The notes under the pieces: model-generated | Seen by the model: only the letters and a program-made list of their open reading frames with translations | Told to the model about the DNA's origin: nothing | The model's database searches: none | Origin: Sandaracinaceae bacterium | GTDB lineage: Bacteria; Myxococcota_A; Polyangia; Polyangiales; JADJQN01 | Length of the DNA: 64,000 nucleotides | Reading direction: 5' to 3' | Assembly: GCA_016712745.1 (NCBI GenBank) | Contig: JADJQN010000003.1 | Span: 1,550,001-1,614,000, forward strand | In this document: piece after piece, positions 35,179 to 44,631 of the stretch | How positions within the stretch are numbered: the first letter of the stretch is position 1 | How the letters are laid out: each line of letters opens with the position of its first letter | Made by a program: the position numbers and the translations under genes

Positions 35179-35949
35179 ATGCTGCTCGCGGTCGACGTCG
35201 GCAATACGCACACGGTCATCGGCGTCTACGATGGGCGAACGCTCGTTCATCATTTTCGCGTCGAGTCATCGAAGGGCCGCACGTCCGATGAGTATCTCGT
35301 TCTTCTCCGCAGCCTCGTTGCGATGCGCGGCGTAGAGCCAAAAGACATTCACGGAAGCATTCTAGCGTCGGTCGTTCCTGCTCTTGGTGACGTGTTGTGC
35401 GAAGCCGTGACGATGGCATTCGGTCACACGATGTTGGTCGTGGGCCCCGGCATCAAAACGGGAATGCCAATCCTCTACGAGAATCCGCGTGAGGTTGGTG
35501 CCGATCGCATCGTCAATGCGGTCGCCGCTTACGAGCGCGTGAAAGCCGGAACCATCGTCGTGGATTTCGGCACAGCGACTACCTTCGATTGCATCTCGCC
35601 CAAAGGCGAATACTTAGGGGGAGCGATAGCCCCCGGAATTCAAATTGCAGCCGACGCTCTCTTTTCGCGGGCCGCGAAATTGCCGCGCGCCGAGATCACG
35701 AAGCCCGCGAAAGTGGTCGGCCGCAACACGATTCACTCGATGCAATCAGGTATCGTCTACGGTTACGTTGGTCTGGTTGACGGACTTGTCGAACGCATCC
35801 GCGCCGAGCTGGGTTTTCCGTGCAAAGTTCTCGGAACCGGTGGGCTGGCATCGCTGATTCGCCCGGAATCGAAAACCATTGAAGAAGTCGATGAGTTCTT
35901 GACGCTCGAAGGCCTACGCATTCTCTTCGAACGCAACGCACCGACGTGA
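35179..35949 (+). CDS. coaX: Type III pantothenate kinase
   Basis: 256 residues. CoaX phosphorylates pantothenate with ATP, the first step of coenzyme A synthesis; the type III enzyme is not feedback-inhibited by CoA. The ASKHA fold is shown by the phosphate-1 motif AVDVGNTHTVIGVYDG and the phosphate-2 motif VVDFGTATTFDCIS. GADRIVNAVAAY is the dimer and substrate motif, and GTGGLASL lies near the C-terminus. The length is normal. The next gene begins in the GTGA overlap with its stop. Confidence 0.95.
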   Translation: MLLAVDVGNTHTVIGVYDGRTLVHHFRVESSKGRTSDEYLVLLRSLVAMRGVEPKDIHGSILASVVPALGDVLCEAVTMAFGHTMLVVGPGIKTGMPILYENPREVGADRIVNAVAAYERVKAGTIVVDFGTATTFDCISPKGEYLGGAIAPGIQIAADALFSRAAKLPRAEITKPAKVVGRNTIHSMQSGIVYGYVGLVDGLVERIRAELGFPCKVLGTGGLASLIRPESKTIEEVDEFLTLEGLRILFERNAPT

Positions 35950-36965
35950 CGCGCGAGCGTTCGACGCTTTCGCGGCTCGTTGTCGCACTGGTTTGGGGCA
36001 CGTGCGCGCTTTTGCTCAGCGTATTTCTCGCGGCGTGGCTCGGCGCGCAACATTTGGATTTTGCGCGCGCGTTTTCCAACATCGACGGGCCCAACTCGGA
36101 TGCGGTGCTTCTCTTCGAGGTGCGCCTGCCACGCGTGCTCTTGGGCGCGTTCGCGGGCGCCGCACTCGGAGCCGTGGGCGCTGCGCTTCAGGCTCTACTT
36201 CGCAATCCACTCGCTGACCCTTACGTTCTTGGAACCAGTGGCGGTGCCGCACTAGGCGCGACCATCGCAATTGCGATTGGCGTTCCCGCGGCCATGGCGG
36301 CGGTAACGCTTCCCATCTGGGCCTTTCTCGGCGCGCTCGCCGCTACATTCCTTGTATGGGCCATCGCGCGAGCTGGCGCGGGAGCTACCCCAACCGGTGT
36401 GATCTTGGCCGGCATCGTCATCAACGCATTTGCCTCGGCAGCGATCACATTTGTGAAGGTCTTGGTTAGCTCTACCCAAGCGCAAGAACTGCTGTTCTGG
36501 CTCGTTGGTTCGATTGGCTACGAGCGCAAAGGCACACTCACGGTGCTCGGCATCTACGTGCTGGTCGGGGTCGTCGTGCTCACCGCGCTCGCTGGGCGCA
36601 TGAACATTCTAAGCTTGGGCGACGATGCTGCGGCGACACTCGGCGTGCGCGTACGCCGAGTGCGTTGGACGATCTTCGCGGCGGCTGCAATGCTGGTTGG
36701 CGGAGTGACTTCGCTGTGCGGGCTGATTGGCTTCGTCGGTCTAGTGGTCCCGCACGCTGCGCGCCTCGCCCTTGGACCCGACAATCGCCTCGTGGTACCC
36801 ACCAGCGCACTTTTCGGCGGCGCATTTCTGGTTCTCGCGGACCTTGCTTCGCGCTTGCTCTTCGACGCCTTCGGGACGGAACCGCCCGTTGGCGCGATCA
36901 CAGCCCTCATCGGTTGCCCCGTATTCTTGGTGATGCTCGTCCGCTCGCGCGCGGGCCGCGTCTGA
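35946..36965 (+). CDS. BtuC/FecC-type ABC permease without visible partners
   Basis: 339 residues, GTG start in the GTGA overlap with coaX. It has about nine or ten hydrophobic helices. The family motifs are intact: RLPRVLLGAFAGAALGAVGA, LRNPLADPYVLGTSGGAA and GLIGFVGLVVPHAAR. Proteins of this class import iron-siderophores, haem or cobalamin as homodimers and require a BtuD-like ATPase and a periplasmic binding protein. Neither gene lies in the next 2 kb; the following gene is a type of exporter that cannot serve as its ATPase. It may use subunits encoded elsewhere. Confidence 0.9.
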   Translation: MTRERSTLSRLVVALVWGTCALLLSVFLAAWLGAQHLDFARAFSNIDGPNSDAVLLFEVRLPRVLLGAFAGAALGAVGAALQALLRNPLADPYVLGTSGGAALGATIAIAIGVPAAMAAVTLPIWAFLGALAATFLVWAIARAGAGATPTGVILAGIVINAFASAAITFVKVLVSSTQAQELLFWLVGSIGYERKGTLTVLGIYVLVGVVVLTALAGRMNILSLGDDAAATLGVRVRRVRWTIFAAAAMLVGGVTSLCGLIGFVGLVVPHAARLALGPDNRLVVPTSALFGGAFLVLADLASRLLFDAFGTEPPVGAITALIGCPVFLVMLVRSRAGRV

Positions 36966-37009
36966 CTCCTTAGGAAAAATCTGTCACGCTTCGGACGGTC
37001 CGCCGTCCA

Positions 37010-38860
37010 ATGCCTGAATCCATGTCCGAAAGTTCCTCAAACTCAGTTGCAGCTCTTCCTAGCGCTGAGGTGAGCGCCGCTGAAAGGCCCACGGAGCCGC
37101 AGAAAAAGCTCCCACGCCTTCTTCGCTTCACACGCCTCTTCAAACTTCTCGCGCCTCACAAAGGCCGCTTCGCCATGGCAACGCTGGTCTTGCTCACAGG
37201 CTCGGCGTTAGGGCTCATTTATCCGCAGGCGATCCGCTGGGCTATCGATCATGGCATCGAGAACGGCTCAACCACGCGTCTTGATCAAATCGCGATTGGC
37301 CTCGCCATCACCTTCGCGTTGCAGTCGATCCTTACCTACGTACGTCACTACCTGATGTCGTGGCTCGGCGAGCGCGTGGTGACCGATCTGCGACGCATGG
37401 TTTTTGCGCGCCTTGTAACTTTGCCTGTGTCGTGGTTTCACGAACGTCGCACGGGCGAGCTCACGGGACGTCTTGCAGGCGACGTTTCCACGATTGAAGG
37501 AGTGGTGGGTTCCGAACTGAGTTTGGCGATGCGTGACGTAGCCCAAATCATCGGAGGCATTGTTCTGCTCTTCATGCAAAACGTGCAGCTTACGCTGGTC
37601 ATGCTTGCGGTGGTTCCGCCCTTGAGCATTGCCATTGTGATGTTCGGCAAGCGCATCCGCAAAATGAGCAAAGCGGTTCAAGACCAACTCGCCGAAACCA
37701 GCGCGCACGTTCAGGAAGTGGTCGGCGCCATCCAAACGGTGCAAGCGTTCGTGCGCGAGGATCGCGAGACTGCGCAGTACACCTCGCGCATCGAAGCCGC
37801 TTTCGGGCGTTCACTCTCGTTGGCGCGTTGGCGCGGAGCATTCCTCGCGACAGCAACCTTCGCCGGCTTTCTCTCGATTGTGGCCGTGCTTTGGATCGGC
37901 GGCCGGGCTGTCGTGACGCATCAGCTGACGAGCGGTCAGCTCGTAGCGTTCATTCTCTACACGCTGATGGTCTCGGTAGCATTTGGAAGCTTGGCGGGCT
38001 TGTGGGGATCGCTTGAGCGAGCAGCCGGCGCATCGGAGCGTCTCTTTGAGATCATCCAAACCGTGCCTGCGATCCGTGATCCAAAAGTTCCCCTTGCTTT
38101 GCCAGAAGGCGGCGGCGCGGTGGAGTTCGAGCACGTAGACTTCACCTATCCAACGCGCGCCGATCATCAAGTCCTGCACGACGTTTCGTTGCGCGTGTTA
38201 CCCGGTGAAGTTGTCGCGCTGGTTGGTCCCTCAGGCGCCGGTAAGTCTACGCTTACGGGCCTCGTGATGCGTTTTCACGATGTCACGCGCGGGCAAGTGC
38301 GGTTCGATGGTGTGGACGTCCGTAAGCTTTCGCTCGCGCAGCTTCGGCGGGAGATGGCGCTTGTTGCGCAGGAACCTGTTCTCTTTAGCGGAACCATTCG
38401 CGACAACATCGCCTATGGCGTGCCCGACGCATCCCAAGCCGATGTCGAGCGAGCAGCGAGCGATGCGAACGCGCACAAGTTCATCCAAGAATTTCCGTCG
38501 GGCTACGAAACCCTTGTCGGTGAACGCGGAGTTCAACTCTCGGGGGGCCAGCGCCAGCGCATAGCTATCGCGCGCGCCATCTTGCTCAACCCACGCGTGC
38601 TTCTGCTCGACGAGGCCACGAGCAATCTCGACGCCGAGAGCGAGTCGCTTGTGCAAGACGCGCTCTCCCGTCTAATGAAGGGCCGCACCACCATCGTCGT
38701 TGCTCATCGCCTGAGCACGGTGCGCGATGCCGACCGCATCGTCGTGGTCGACCACGGCCGCATCGTCGAAACCGGCACCCACGACGCGCTCATGTCGCAA
38801 AACGGCATCTACCGCCGCCTGATCGAACACCAAATCATCAACCTCGACCCCGCCGAATAG
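37010..38860 (+). CDS. ABC exporter, MsbA/ABCB-type half-transporter
   Basis: 616 residues. Six transmembrane helices in residues of about 50-330 precede an ATPase domain. Walker A is GPSGAGKST (about residues 405-413), the Q-loop is VAQEPVLFSG, the signature is LSGGQRQR, Walker B is VLLLDEATSNLD and the switch His is in VAHRLST. All are intact. Homodimers of this type export lipid A, lipids or drugs; substrate is not readable. A 6-bp stem (36993-36998 with 37003-37008) lies directly before the ATG, and ATG 37022 is an alternative start. A family B hairpin repeat follows the stop. Confidence 0.93.
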   Translation: MPESMSESSSNSVAALPSAEVSAAERPTEPQKKLPRLLRFTRLFKLLAPHKGRFAMATLVLLTGSALGLIYPQAIRWAIDHGIENGSTTRLDQIAIGLAITFALQSILTYVRHYLMSWLGERVVTDLRRMVFARLVTLPVSWFHERRTGELTGRLAGDVSTIEGVVGSELSLAMRDVAQIIGGIVLLFMQNVQLTLVMLAVVPPLSIAIVMFGKRIRKMSKAVQDQLAETSAHVQEVVGAIQTVQAFVREDRETAQYTSRIEAAFGRSLSLARWRGAFLATATFAGFLSIVAVLWIGGRAVVTHQLTSGQLVAFILYTLMVSVAFGSLAGLWGSLERAAGASERLFEIIQTVPAIRDPKVPLALPEGGGAVEFEHVDFTYPTRADHQVLHDVSLRVLPGEVVALVGPSGAGKSTLTGLVMRFHDVTRGQVRFDGVDVRKLSLAQLRREMALVAQEPVLFSGTIRDNIAYGVPDASQADVERAASDANAHKFIQEFPSGYETLVGERGVQLSGGQRQRIAIARAILLNPRVLLLDEATSNLDAESESLVQDALSRLMKGRTTIVVAHRLSTVRDADRIVVVDHGRIVETGTHDALMSQNGIYRRLIEHQIINLDPAE

Positions 38861-38881
38861 CTAGCTCTGCGATCAAACGCA

Positions 38882-39001
38882 GGTTCAACCGCCAAGTCAC
38901 GACCAGACGCCAGCAGATCAATCCCTACAACAAGAAGAGGATTGTTGTCGTGTTGAGCGGGCATCGTTGCTGGCGTTTTGTGGTGACTTGGCGGTTAAAC
39001 C
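38882..39001. repeat. Hairpin-forming intergenic repeat, family B, copy 2
   Basis: The arms 38882-38915 and 38968-39001 are 34-base inverted repeats with four mismatches, starting GGTTCAACCGCCAAGTCAC. They share AACCGCCAAGTCAC with the nested element at 2281-2410 but differ in the middle. It fills most of the 155-base gap between the convergent exporter gene and the lipoprotein gene that ends at 39016. It could act as a bidirectional terminator. Confidence 0.85.
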
Positions 39002-39015
39002 CAGGTGGGCGAGGT

Positions 39016-40776
39016 TTACTCGCTCGGGTGGGTGAAGAGTTGGTAGAAGTAGGCGCCTTCGCCTGCCGCCGCGCGGACTCCGAGTGAGTAGGTACCGGCT
39101 TGGGTTGTGCAGTAGCGCACATTCGGGAACGCGTTGCGGCTCGCATCTGTTGCAAGCTGCGTGTTGCCTTGCATGAGGCGCGCGTCCACATCGTCGAGGC
39201 CTTCGCCGCCCACGACGAGTACTGAGTAGCAACGGTTTGCGGCCAGCTGAAGCTCATGCGAGTGCGTCTCGCCTTGCGCCCGGAATGTGCCCTGCGCAGG
39301 TGTAAAGTCTGCATCGGGTGTGTACTGGTCGGCGCTCAATAGCTGCGTCATCTCCGCCAAGCGTACGTACATCAGACCGCGCAAGCCGAAGGGACCGCGG
39401 GTGCCGCGTGGCCAACGATAGGCGCTGTACACGAAGTGGCCTTGGCCGTTGAACATACGCAAATGCATCGTGTAGGTACCGGAGCTCGTGGGGCAAACGC
39501 GTACGATCGGGCGTGGATTTTCCTCGACGTCGCGATCGACTTCGCGGTCACGAGAATCGGAGAGAATAAGATCCAGATCGCGCACACCGTTGTCGCCAAC
39601 CGCGAGAATCGCGTAGCACTTACCGCCTTCAAGGGCGATCGAGAGGCTACGCTCGGTGCCACTCGCAAGCTCGCCGCGCGTCTGCTCACCGAAGGTTTCG
39701 TAGCCACGTGCGCGCATATCGCTATCGAGCAAGCGGAAGTTGTCCTCGAGGCCTGCGCCTGCAGTCGCTTCGCCCGAAACGACCGGCGTGCTCGCGGGTG
39801 TGGGCGTCGGCGTTGCCGCCTGCGCTGCGCGCGCGAATCCGGCCATGAAGAGCGGGCCCGAGCCCGCGTACATCGTGACCTTCAACTGATACGAACCAGT
39901 TTGCTGAGGACAATACTCGACCGCAGAATCGAGGCCTGTACCGTGATCCGTCGCAAGCTCGTTGTTACCACCGTCCATCAAGTAGACATCCGTGTCGCGT
40001 GCCCCCGGTCCACCGAACGTCGCGAACGAGTAGCAATAGCGCGAGTCAAGATTGAGCGGGAGCATGCGCTCTTGCCGATCTTGCATGACGAATCCGATCG
40101 GGTCGACGACACGGCGGAAGCCTTGGCCGGACAATCGCGTTCCGAGCTCGTCCACGCGACCTGAAGTGGTGGTATCGATCGTTGCCGTCTGCACTGTTTG
40201 CGACGGGCCTCCGAAAAACTCGGAGAGATTGACCTGCTGCGCCGAGGGGCCCTGATAAACGGTGTAGTAAAAGCCTCCACTGCCACTTTGCATTTGCACG
40301 CGCGTCGAAACGCGACCCGCTACGCCCGGACACGCGACGGCCCACGGATGATTGTCGGGGCGAACATCAAAACCAATCTGACGCGCGCCGGGGTCGGTCA
40401 CGACAATGTTGATATCTTGATTTGGTCGCTCGCCAATGGCGACGAACGCATAGCAGGCGCCTTGCTGCGCTGCGACCGCGTAAGCAATGAGCCCAGACTC
40501 CGCGAGATTTGAGTTGTGGATGGCGGGGCCCACGGGCTGAAAACCACGTTGGCGCATGTACACGTCGAACTGGCCGAGTATTGCCCGCGCGTCTCCCGAT
40601 GCTGCTTGAGTCGTTTGCCCACCCGTTTGCGTGACGCCGGCTCCGGGCGTTGCGCGCACCGCGCTGAATCCCTGCTGCCGTTCCGGAGGAGGCGCGCCCC
40701 AACCGGCACGACGGGGCGATGCACCGCATGCAGCGATACACAAAACGAGGAAAAGACAGCCAAAAAAGCGAGTCAT
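39016..40776 (-). CDS. Lipoprotein with four repeated beta domains
   Basis: 586 residues from ATG 40776. The signal peptide ends in the lipobox IAAC (Cys17 or so), so the protein is membrane-anchored. Four related domains of about 110-130 residues follow. Each has a Cys-containing strand (ACYAFVAIG, YCYSFATFG, KCYAILAVG, RCYSVLVVG), a D-rich segment, and a second Cys before the last strands (WAVACPG, VEYCPQ, VRVCPT, VRYCTT). The domains look like PPC-type beta-sandwiches with one disulfide. Linkers are Pro/Thr-rich. No enzyme motif is seen. It is divergent from the small barrel-like gene at 40932. Confidence 0.8.
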   Translation of the reverse strand: MTRFFGCLFLVLCIAACGASPRRAGWGAPPPERQQGFSAVRATPGAGVTQTGGQTTQAASGDARAILGQFDVYMRQRGFQPVGPAIHNSNLAESGLIAYAVAAQQGACYAFVAIGERPNQDINIVVTDPGARQIGFDVRPDNHPWAVACPGVAGRVSTRVQMQSGSGGFYYTVYQGPSAQQVNLSEFFGGPSQTVQTATIDTTTSGRVDELGTRLSGQGFRRVVDPIGFVMQDRQERMLPLNLDSRYCYSFATFGGPGARDTDVYLMDGGNNELATDHGTGLDSAVEYCPQQTGSYQLKVTMYAGSGPLFMAGFARAAQAATPTPTPASTPVVSGEATAGAGLEDNFRLLDSDMRARGYETFGEQTRGELASGTERSLSIALEGGKCYAILAVGDNGVRDLDLILSDSRDREVDRDVEENPRPIVRVCPTSSGTYTMHLRMFNGQGHFVYSAYRWPRGTRGPFGLRGLMYVRLAEMTQLLSADQYTPDADFTPAQGTFRAQGETHSHELQLAANRCYSVLVVGGEGLDDVDARLMQGNTQLATDASRNAFPNVRYCTTQAGTYSLGVRAAAGEGAYFYQLFTHPSE

Positions 40777-40931
40777 GAGCCTTCCTTCGCGCACAAGAAA
40801 CCATGAAGAAGCGGGGGACCGCAAGAGAACGGGATGCGGATTGGACGCGCTTGCACCGTGGGCATTCAGGACCCCGCTACGCAACACCCGCTAAGCCCCT
40901 TCGATAACAGGGCATTCCTCGGAGGCCAGCC

Positions 40932-41450
40932 GTGAGATGCGCCGCAACATTAACAGCACTTTTCACGCTGGCCTGCCCAATTTCAGTTTTCGCGGACGCG
41001 CGTGATGCCGATGCAACAAGCCTTCGCGCATCGATCGACGCAGAGCCGCCATACTACCTGGGCGCAGTCACATTCAATCTCGTAGACATCGCGCTTACGC
41101 GGGCGGGCGTTTCGTTTGAGATAGCGGTTTCAGGCGCCCAGTCCATTTCAATCTCTGCTGCGATCGACGCAAGCAGATCGCCGATTCGCGCCGGCCTTGA
41201 GCTTGGATACCATCTATGGCCACTGGCGCGCGGAGTAGAAGGCTTGTGGCTCGGGCCCTCGCTTGGCCTGATCGCCTTCGACGATCCTCATACCAGCACC
41301 GCGATCGACGCTGGCTGGCAGTTCATAGAAAGTGGTTGGGCATTCGGTTTCGGCGCGGGCTTTGGATACGCGCGAACCTTTTCACAAAGTAATTTCGATG
41401 ACGCCTTTCTCTGCCGCATTCGCCTGACGCTCGGCTATGCCTGGCGTTAG
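40932..41450 (+). CDS. Small secreted beta-barrel-like protein
   Basis: 172 residues, GTG start 6 bases after a strong GGAGG (40921-40925). The signal peptide ends at SVFADA. The mature protein has alternating beta strands with Gly/aromatic turns (GLWLGPSLGLIAFDD, WAFGFGAGFGYAR) and ends in LGYAWR, typical of a small outer-membrane barrel. One Cys is present. No family is recognised. Its stop abuts the stop of the convergent FHA gene with no gap. Confidence 0.7.
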   Translation: MRCAATLTALFTLACPISVFADARDADATSLRASIDAEPPYYLGAVTFNLVDIALTRAGVSFEIAVSGAQSISISAAIDASRSPIRAGLELGYHLWPLARGVEGLWLGPSLGLIAFDDPHTSTAIDAGWQFIESGWAFGFGAGFGYARTFSQSNFDDAFLCRIRLTLGYAWR

Positions 41451-42416
41451 TTAGCGCGCTCGCAGAAGCACAAAGAGAGCGATGATGCTCGCCAGAAGCA
41501 CAACGCCTGCAAAAATGTAAATGAAGGCGTCGCTGCTGAGCGACTTGCGTTTTGGCGTCGCGGATTTGCGAGCCAGATGTTGCGCAGGCTCAGGCTCGGG
41601 GGCGGGCGCGACTTCAGGCAGTTCGACCTTTGCCGTGCCGGCGGGTACGAGCATAGCTTCGGTGGCTTCTGCCACGACATCGGGCTGTCCTTCGAGAGAT
41701 CGCACAGCCGCATCCGCGGGGTCTGCGTACGCCATCAACGTTGCCCCGATCACAACTTCGTCGCGATCACGGAGACGTCGCTCGCGCATCGGCTTGTCGT
41801 TGATGAACATGCCGTTCTTGCTCTCGAGGTCGCGAATCAGAGTTCCTTCGAAGTCGCGGATGATCTCGAGATGCTCGCGCGAAGCATCGGCGTCGGTGAG
41901 CATGAGGTCGGCCGTTTCACTGCGTCCGACAATCAACCGCGCGGGTGCCGGCGGCAGCACGAGCTTGTCACCCTGATTGGGTCCGTCGATGACCAGTAGC
42001 TCGGCCGGCTGCTGGGCGTATCCGGCGGGGTCTAGTAGCTCGCGCACAATGCGACGCGCAAGAGCTGCGGTTCGCTCAACGGACGGGGCTTCACCGAGAG
42101 GCATCGCCGTCTTCTGAAAACTCAAAAAGAAGCTCGAGATGCGAATCGTATCGGTATCGCGCAGGATCTTGGGTCGCCCGGGCACCAGGCGCACGCCGTC
42201 GATGAAAGTCCCATTGGTGGACGATTCATCAACCAACACAAAGCCATTCGCATCCAAGCGAATCGTTGCGTGATGCTCGCTTACCGTGCTCCTCGGCAGG
42301 CGCACGTCGGCGCCCGTGCCACGACCGATCACCACCCGCTGTTGATCGAATTCGAACACGATGTCGGCTATCGCATCCGTACCGGACGGGCCGCGCACCA
42401 CAAGGCGAATCGCCAT
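41451..42416 (-). CDS. Double FHA-domain protein with C-terminal membrane anchor
   Basis: 321 residues from ATG 42416. The first FHA domain (about residues 5-100) has VIGRGTGADVRLP, SEHHATI and SSTNGTFIDGVRL, and the second (about 130-215) has LIVGRSETADLML, SREHLEI and SKNGMFINDKPM. All core phosphothreonine-binding positions (R, S, N) are kept in both. A Pro/Glu-rich linker leads to one hydrophobic helix at the extreme C-terminus (IYIFAGVVLLASIIALFVLL), so both FHA domains face the cytoplasm from a tail anchor. It would dock on Thr-phosphorylated proteins. It is divergent from the PilZ gene at 42592. Confidence 0.9.
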   Translation of the reverse strand: MAIRLVVRGPSGTDAIADIVFEFDQQRVVIGRGTGADVRLPRSTVSEHHATIRLDANGFVLVDESSTNGTFIDGVRLVPGRPKILRDTDTIRISSFFLSFQKTAMPLGEAPSVERTAALARRIVRELLDPAGYAQQPAELLVIDGPNQGDKLVLPPAPARLIVGRSETADLMLTDADASREHLEIIRDFEGTLIRDLESKNGMFINDKPMRERRLRDRDEVVIGATLMAYADPADAAVRSLEGQPDVVAEATEAMLVPAGTAKVELPEVAPAPEPEPAQHLARKSATPKRKSLSSDAFIYIFAGVVLLASIIALFVLLRAR

Positions 42417-42591
42417 GCCGTAAATACAGTCTCGCGCCCCGGCTCGCGTGTCCAAAACGTGGTGAAGCAGCGGCCAACGTCGCGCAGGCCTAAAGGTCAT
42501 TGTCGAAAATTGGATTTCTGAGCGCCGTTCTGTGAGGAGTCGGCTCAGGCGCCACATCACTCGATGTGGAAAGTAGTGACCGGGAGGGTCT

Positions 42592-44628
42592 ATGGGTGAA
42601 TCCGTCGAACGCAGGTCGAATGACGCCATTCGCGTTCCGCTCGATACGTTGATCGAGCTTTCGCATGAAGACTTCGGAGATCACTTCGAAGCGGATTGCG
42701 TAAATCTGAGTGCGCGGGGCTTGTCGATGCGCGCCTCGTATTTGCCCGAGCCAGGGACCCGTCTCTCGTGCAGCTTTCAGCACCCGCCGAGCGGCGAGAA
42801 GATTAGCGCTCAAGGCGAAGTGGTCTGGGCCGAAGATAGCGGACAGCGCATGGGCGAGTTCGGCGTTCGCTTCGTTCAGCTAGACGCGAAAGCCGAGCGC
42901 ATGATCTACGAAATCGTCGCCGACGTGCTCGCGAGCGAAAAGGCGCCCGAGTCGAAAGAGATCTACACGAGCGCGCGTCTTGAGCTCGATGGCGTTGCGT
43001 CGCCGGTCATTGCGCGCGTTGTTCATGCCGCGAAGGATTTGGTCACGGTCGAGCAAGAGCTCTCCTTCCTCAAGCTCGGACGGGGCGTTTCGATGCGCGT
43101 TGGCGACAGCAAGGAAATGCGTCGCGGCAAAATCGACGGCATCGATCTTTCCTTCAAGGGAGATGTGCCAAATCTCGTCTTGCAGGTCGTCTATGACGAG
43201 ATGCCGGTTGCTAGTGCGCCGGCACCTGCGCAAGAAGAGACCACGCTCACCGACTTCGAAGCTCCAAAGTTCGAAGCGCAGCAGATGGACGATATCGTCG
43301 GACATGCGATGCCGGTCATCACGAGGACGACTACAGTCTCCGTGGCTGAAACGACCACCACGACGACGCTGGGCGAAGCCGTTGTCACCAAAGAGCGCGA
43401 TGGCGTGCGGGTGATTCGCACCGAAGGCGAATTCGATCGCGAAGTCTCAGCTTTCAAGGATAAGAACTCACTTGGCGCGACAATCGCCGCAGTGTGGACG
43501 GCGCTCGTGGCTGTGTGCGGCCCCATCCTCGCGAAGTTCTGGGCCAAGACGAAGGAAGTCGCTATCGAGTTCGGCCAAAAGGCGGGCCCGGTGATCGCCG
43601 ACGGAAGCGCCCGCACCGGTCGCGTGATCGGACACTGGGTGGCTATCGTTCGTGCGCGCGCAGCCGAGAAGTTTCCGGCCCTCGGATCGTCGGACGTTCG
43701 AGCGCGCGGTCGTCGTGTGACTTCTCCCGCCCCTGCCATGGCGCAGCGTCCCACCAAGCGCGTGCAAGGCGCAGCTGCTGTCGAAGTCGAAGACACGAAG
43801 CAGGGGAGCAAGACGCTGATCCTTGCGGGCGTCGTCGTAGCGGCGGCAGTCGCTGCATTCTTCCTCTTCAATCGCAGCGAGGACGATCTTGGCGCGGTCG
43901 CCGCTAATACGCAGACGGCGCAGCGCACCACAGCTCCCGCTGCCGCGGCTCCGAATCCCGCAACGCCCGTTGCCGCGGCTCCGAATCCCGCAACGCCCGT
44001 TGCCACCGCGCCTGCGTCGCCCGTCGTCGCTCAACCTGCGCCCGTTCAAGTGATACCCACGATGCCGCAAGCAGTACCGGCGGCGATGCCTGCGGCGCCG
44101 GCACCCGTGGCTGCAGCGCCGGTCGCGGTGCAAACACCCACCGCGTTGCCCGCCCCGTCGTACGAAGCAGGACGTTTGCCGGCTCCAAACTTCCCGTCGC
44201 TCCGTGATGCTCCACGTCCCGCGGCTCCGCCGGCAACGGTCCCCGGCAACTCGCCTTACGCAGTGGATGTGCGCGCATCGAACGGCGCAGCGCCCGCTGC
44301 AGTCACGCCCGCAACAGCACCCACGGGTCTTATGACCTTTGGAGCGCCGACTCTTTCGGGCGGATTGATCTATTCCTTACGAATGGACGGCCGCATTCTC
44401 GGCATCACCGGAAATCGCGCACGCACGACGCTCTCGATTCGCATCGCCGGCGCGCGCTCACTTGACCGAGCAGCACCCATCTTCGCGCGCAACCCTCAAG
44501 TTGAACGCGCCGCCATCGTGAATTCGGTCGATCACGCTGAGCTCACGATCCAATTCCGCGAAGGCATGGCGCCGAACTACCGCGTCGTAGCTCGCGGCAC
44601 CACATTGGAAGTGATGCTCTCGCGTTAA
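42592..44628 (+). CDS. PilZ-domain protein with transmembrane segment and secretin-like C-terminus
   Basis: 678 residues. The N-terminal 110 residues form a PilZ domain with NLSARG (residues 38-43). The preceding Arg motif is ERRSNDAIR, with five rather than three residues between the two key arginines (Arg8 and Arg14), so c-di-GMP binding is likely but not certain. A second domain of about 110 residues follows. One transmembrane helix lies near residues 405-425 (ILAGVVVAAAVAAFFLF). The outside part has an Ala/Pro linker with a duplicated APNPATPVAA and ends in an AMIN-like beta domain (SLRMDGRILGITG, LDRAAPIFARNPQV). It may link c-di-GMP to the envelope. Confidence 0.85.
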   Translation: MGESVERRSNDAIRVPLDTLIELSHEDFGDHFEADCVNLSARGLSMRASYLPEPGTRLSCSFQHPPSGEKISAQGEVVWAEDSGQRMGEFGVRFVQLDAKAERMIYEIVADVLASEKAPESKEIYTSARLELDGVASPVIARVVHAAKDLVTVEQELSFLKLGRGVSMRVGDSKEMRRGKIDGIDLSFKGDVPNLVLQVVYDEMPVASAPAPAQEETTLTDFEAPKFEAQQMDDIVGHAMPVITRTTTVSVAETTTTTTLGEAVVTKERDGVRVIRTEGEFDREVSAFKDKNSLGATIAAVWTALVAVCGPILAKFWAKTKEVAIEFGQKAGPVIADGSARTGRVIGHWVAIVRARAAEKFPALGSSDVRARGRRVTSPAPAMAQRPTKRVQGAAAVEVEDTKQGSKTLILAGVVVAAAVAAFFLFNRSEDDLGAVAANTQTAQRTTAPAAAAPNPATPVAAAPNPATPVATAPASPVVAQPAPVQVIPTMPQAVPAAMPAAPAPVAAAPVAVQTPTALPAPSYEAGRLPAPNFPSLRDAPRPAAPPATVPGNSPYAVDVRASNGAAPAAVTPATAPTGLMTFGAPTLSGGLIYSLRMDGRILGITGNRARTTLSIRIAGARSLDRAAPIFARNPQVERAAIVNSVDHAELTIQFREGMAPNYRVVARGTTLEVMLSR

Positions 44629-44631
44629 CAG

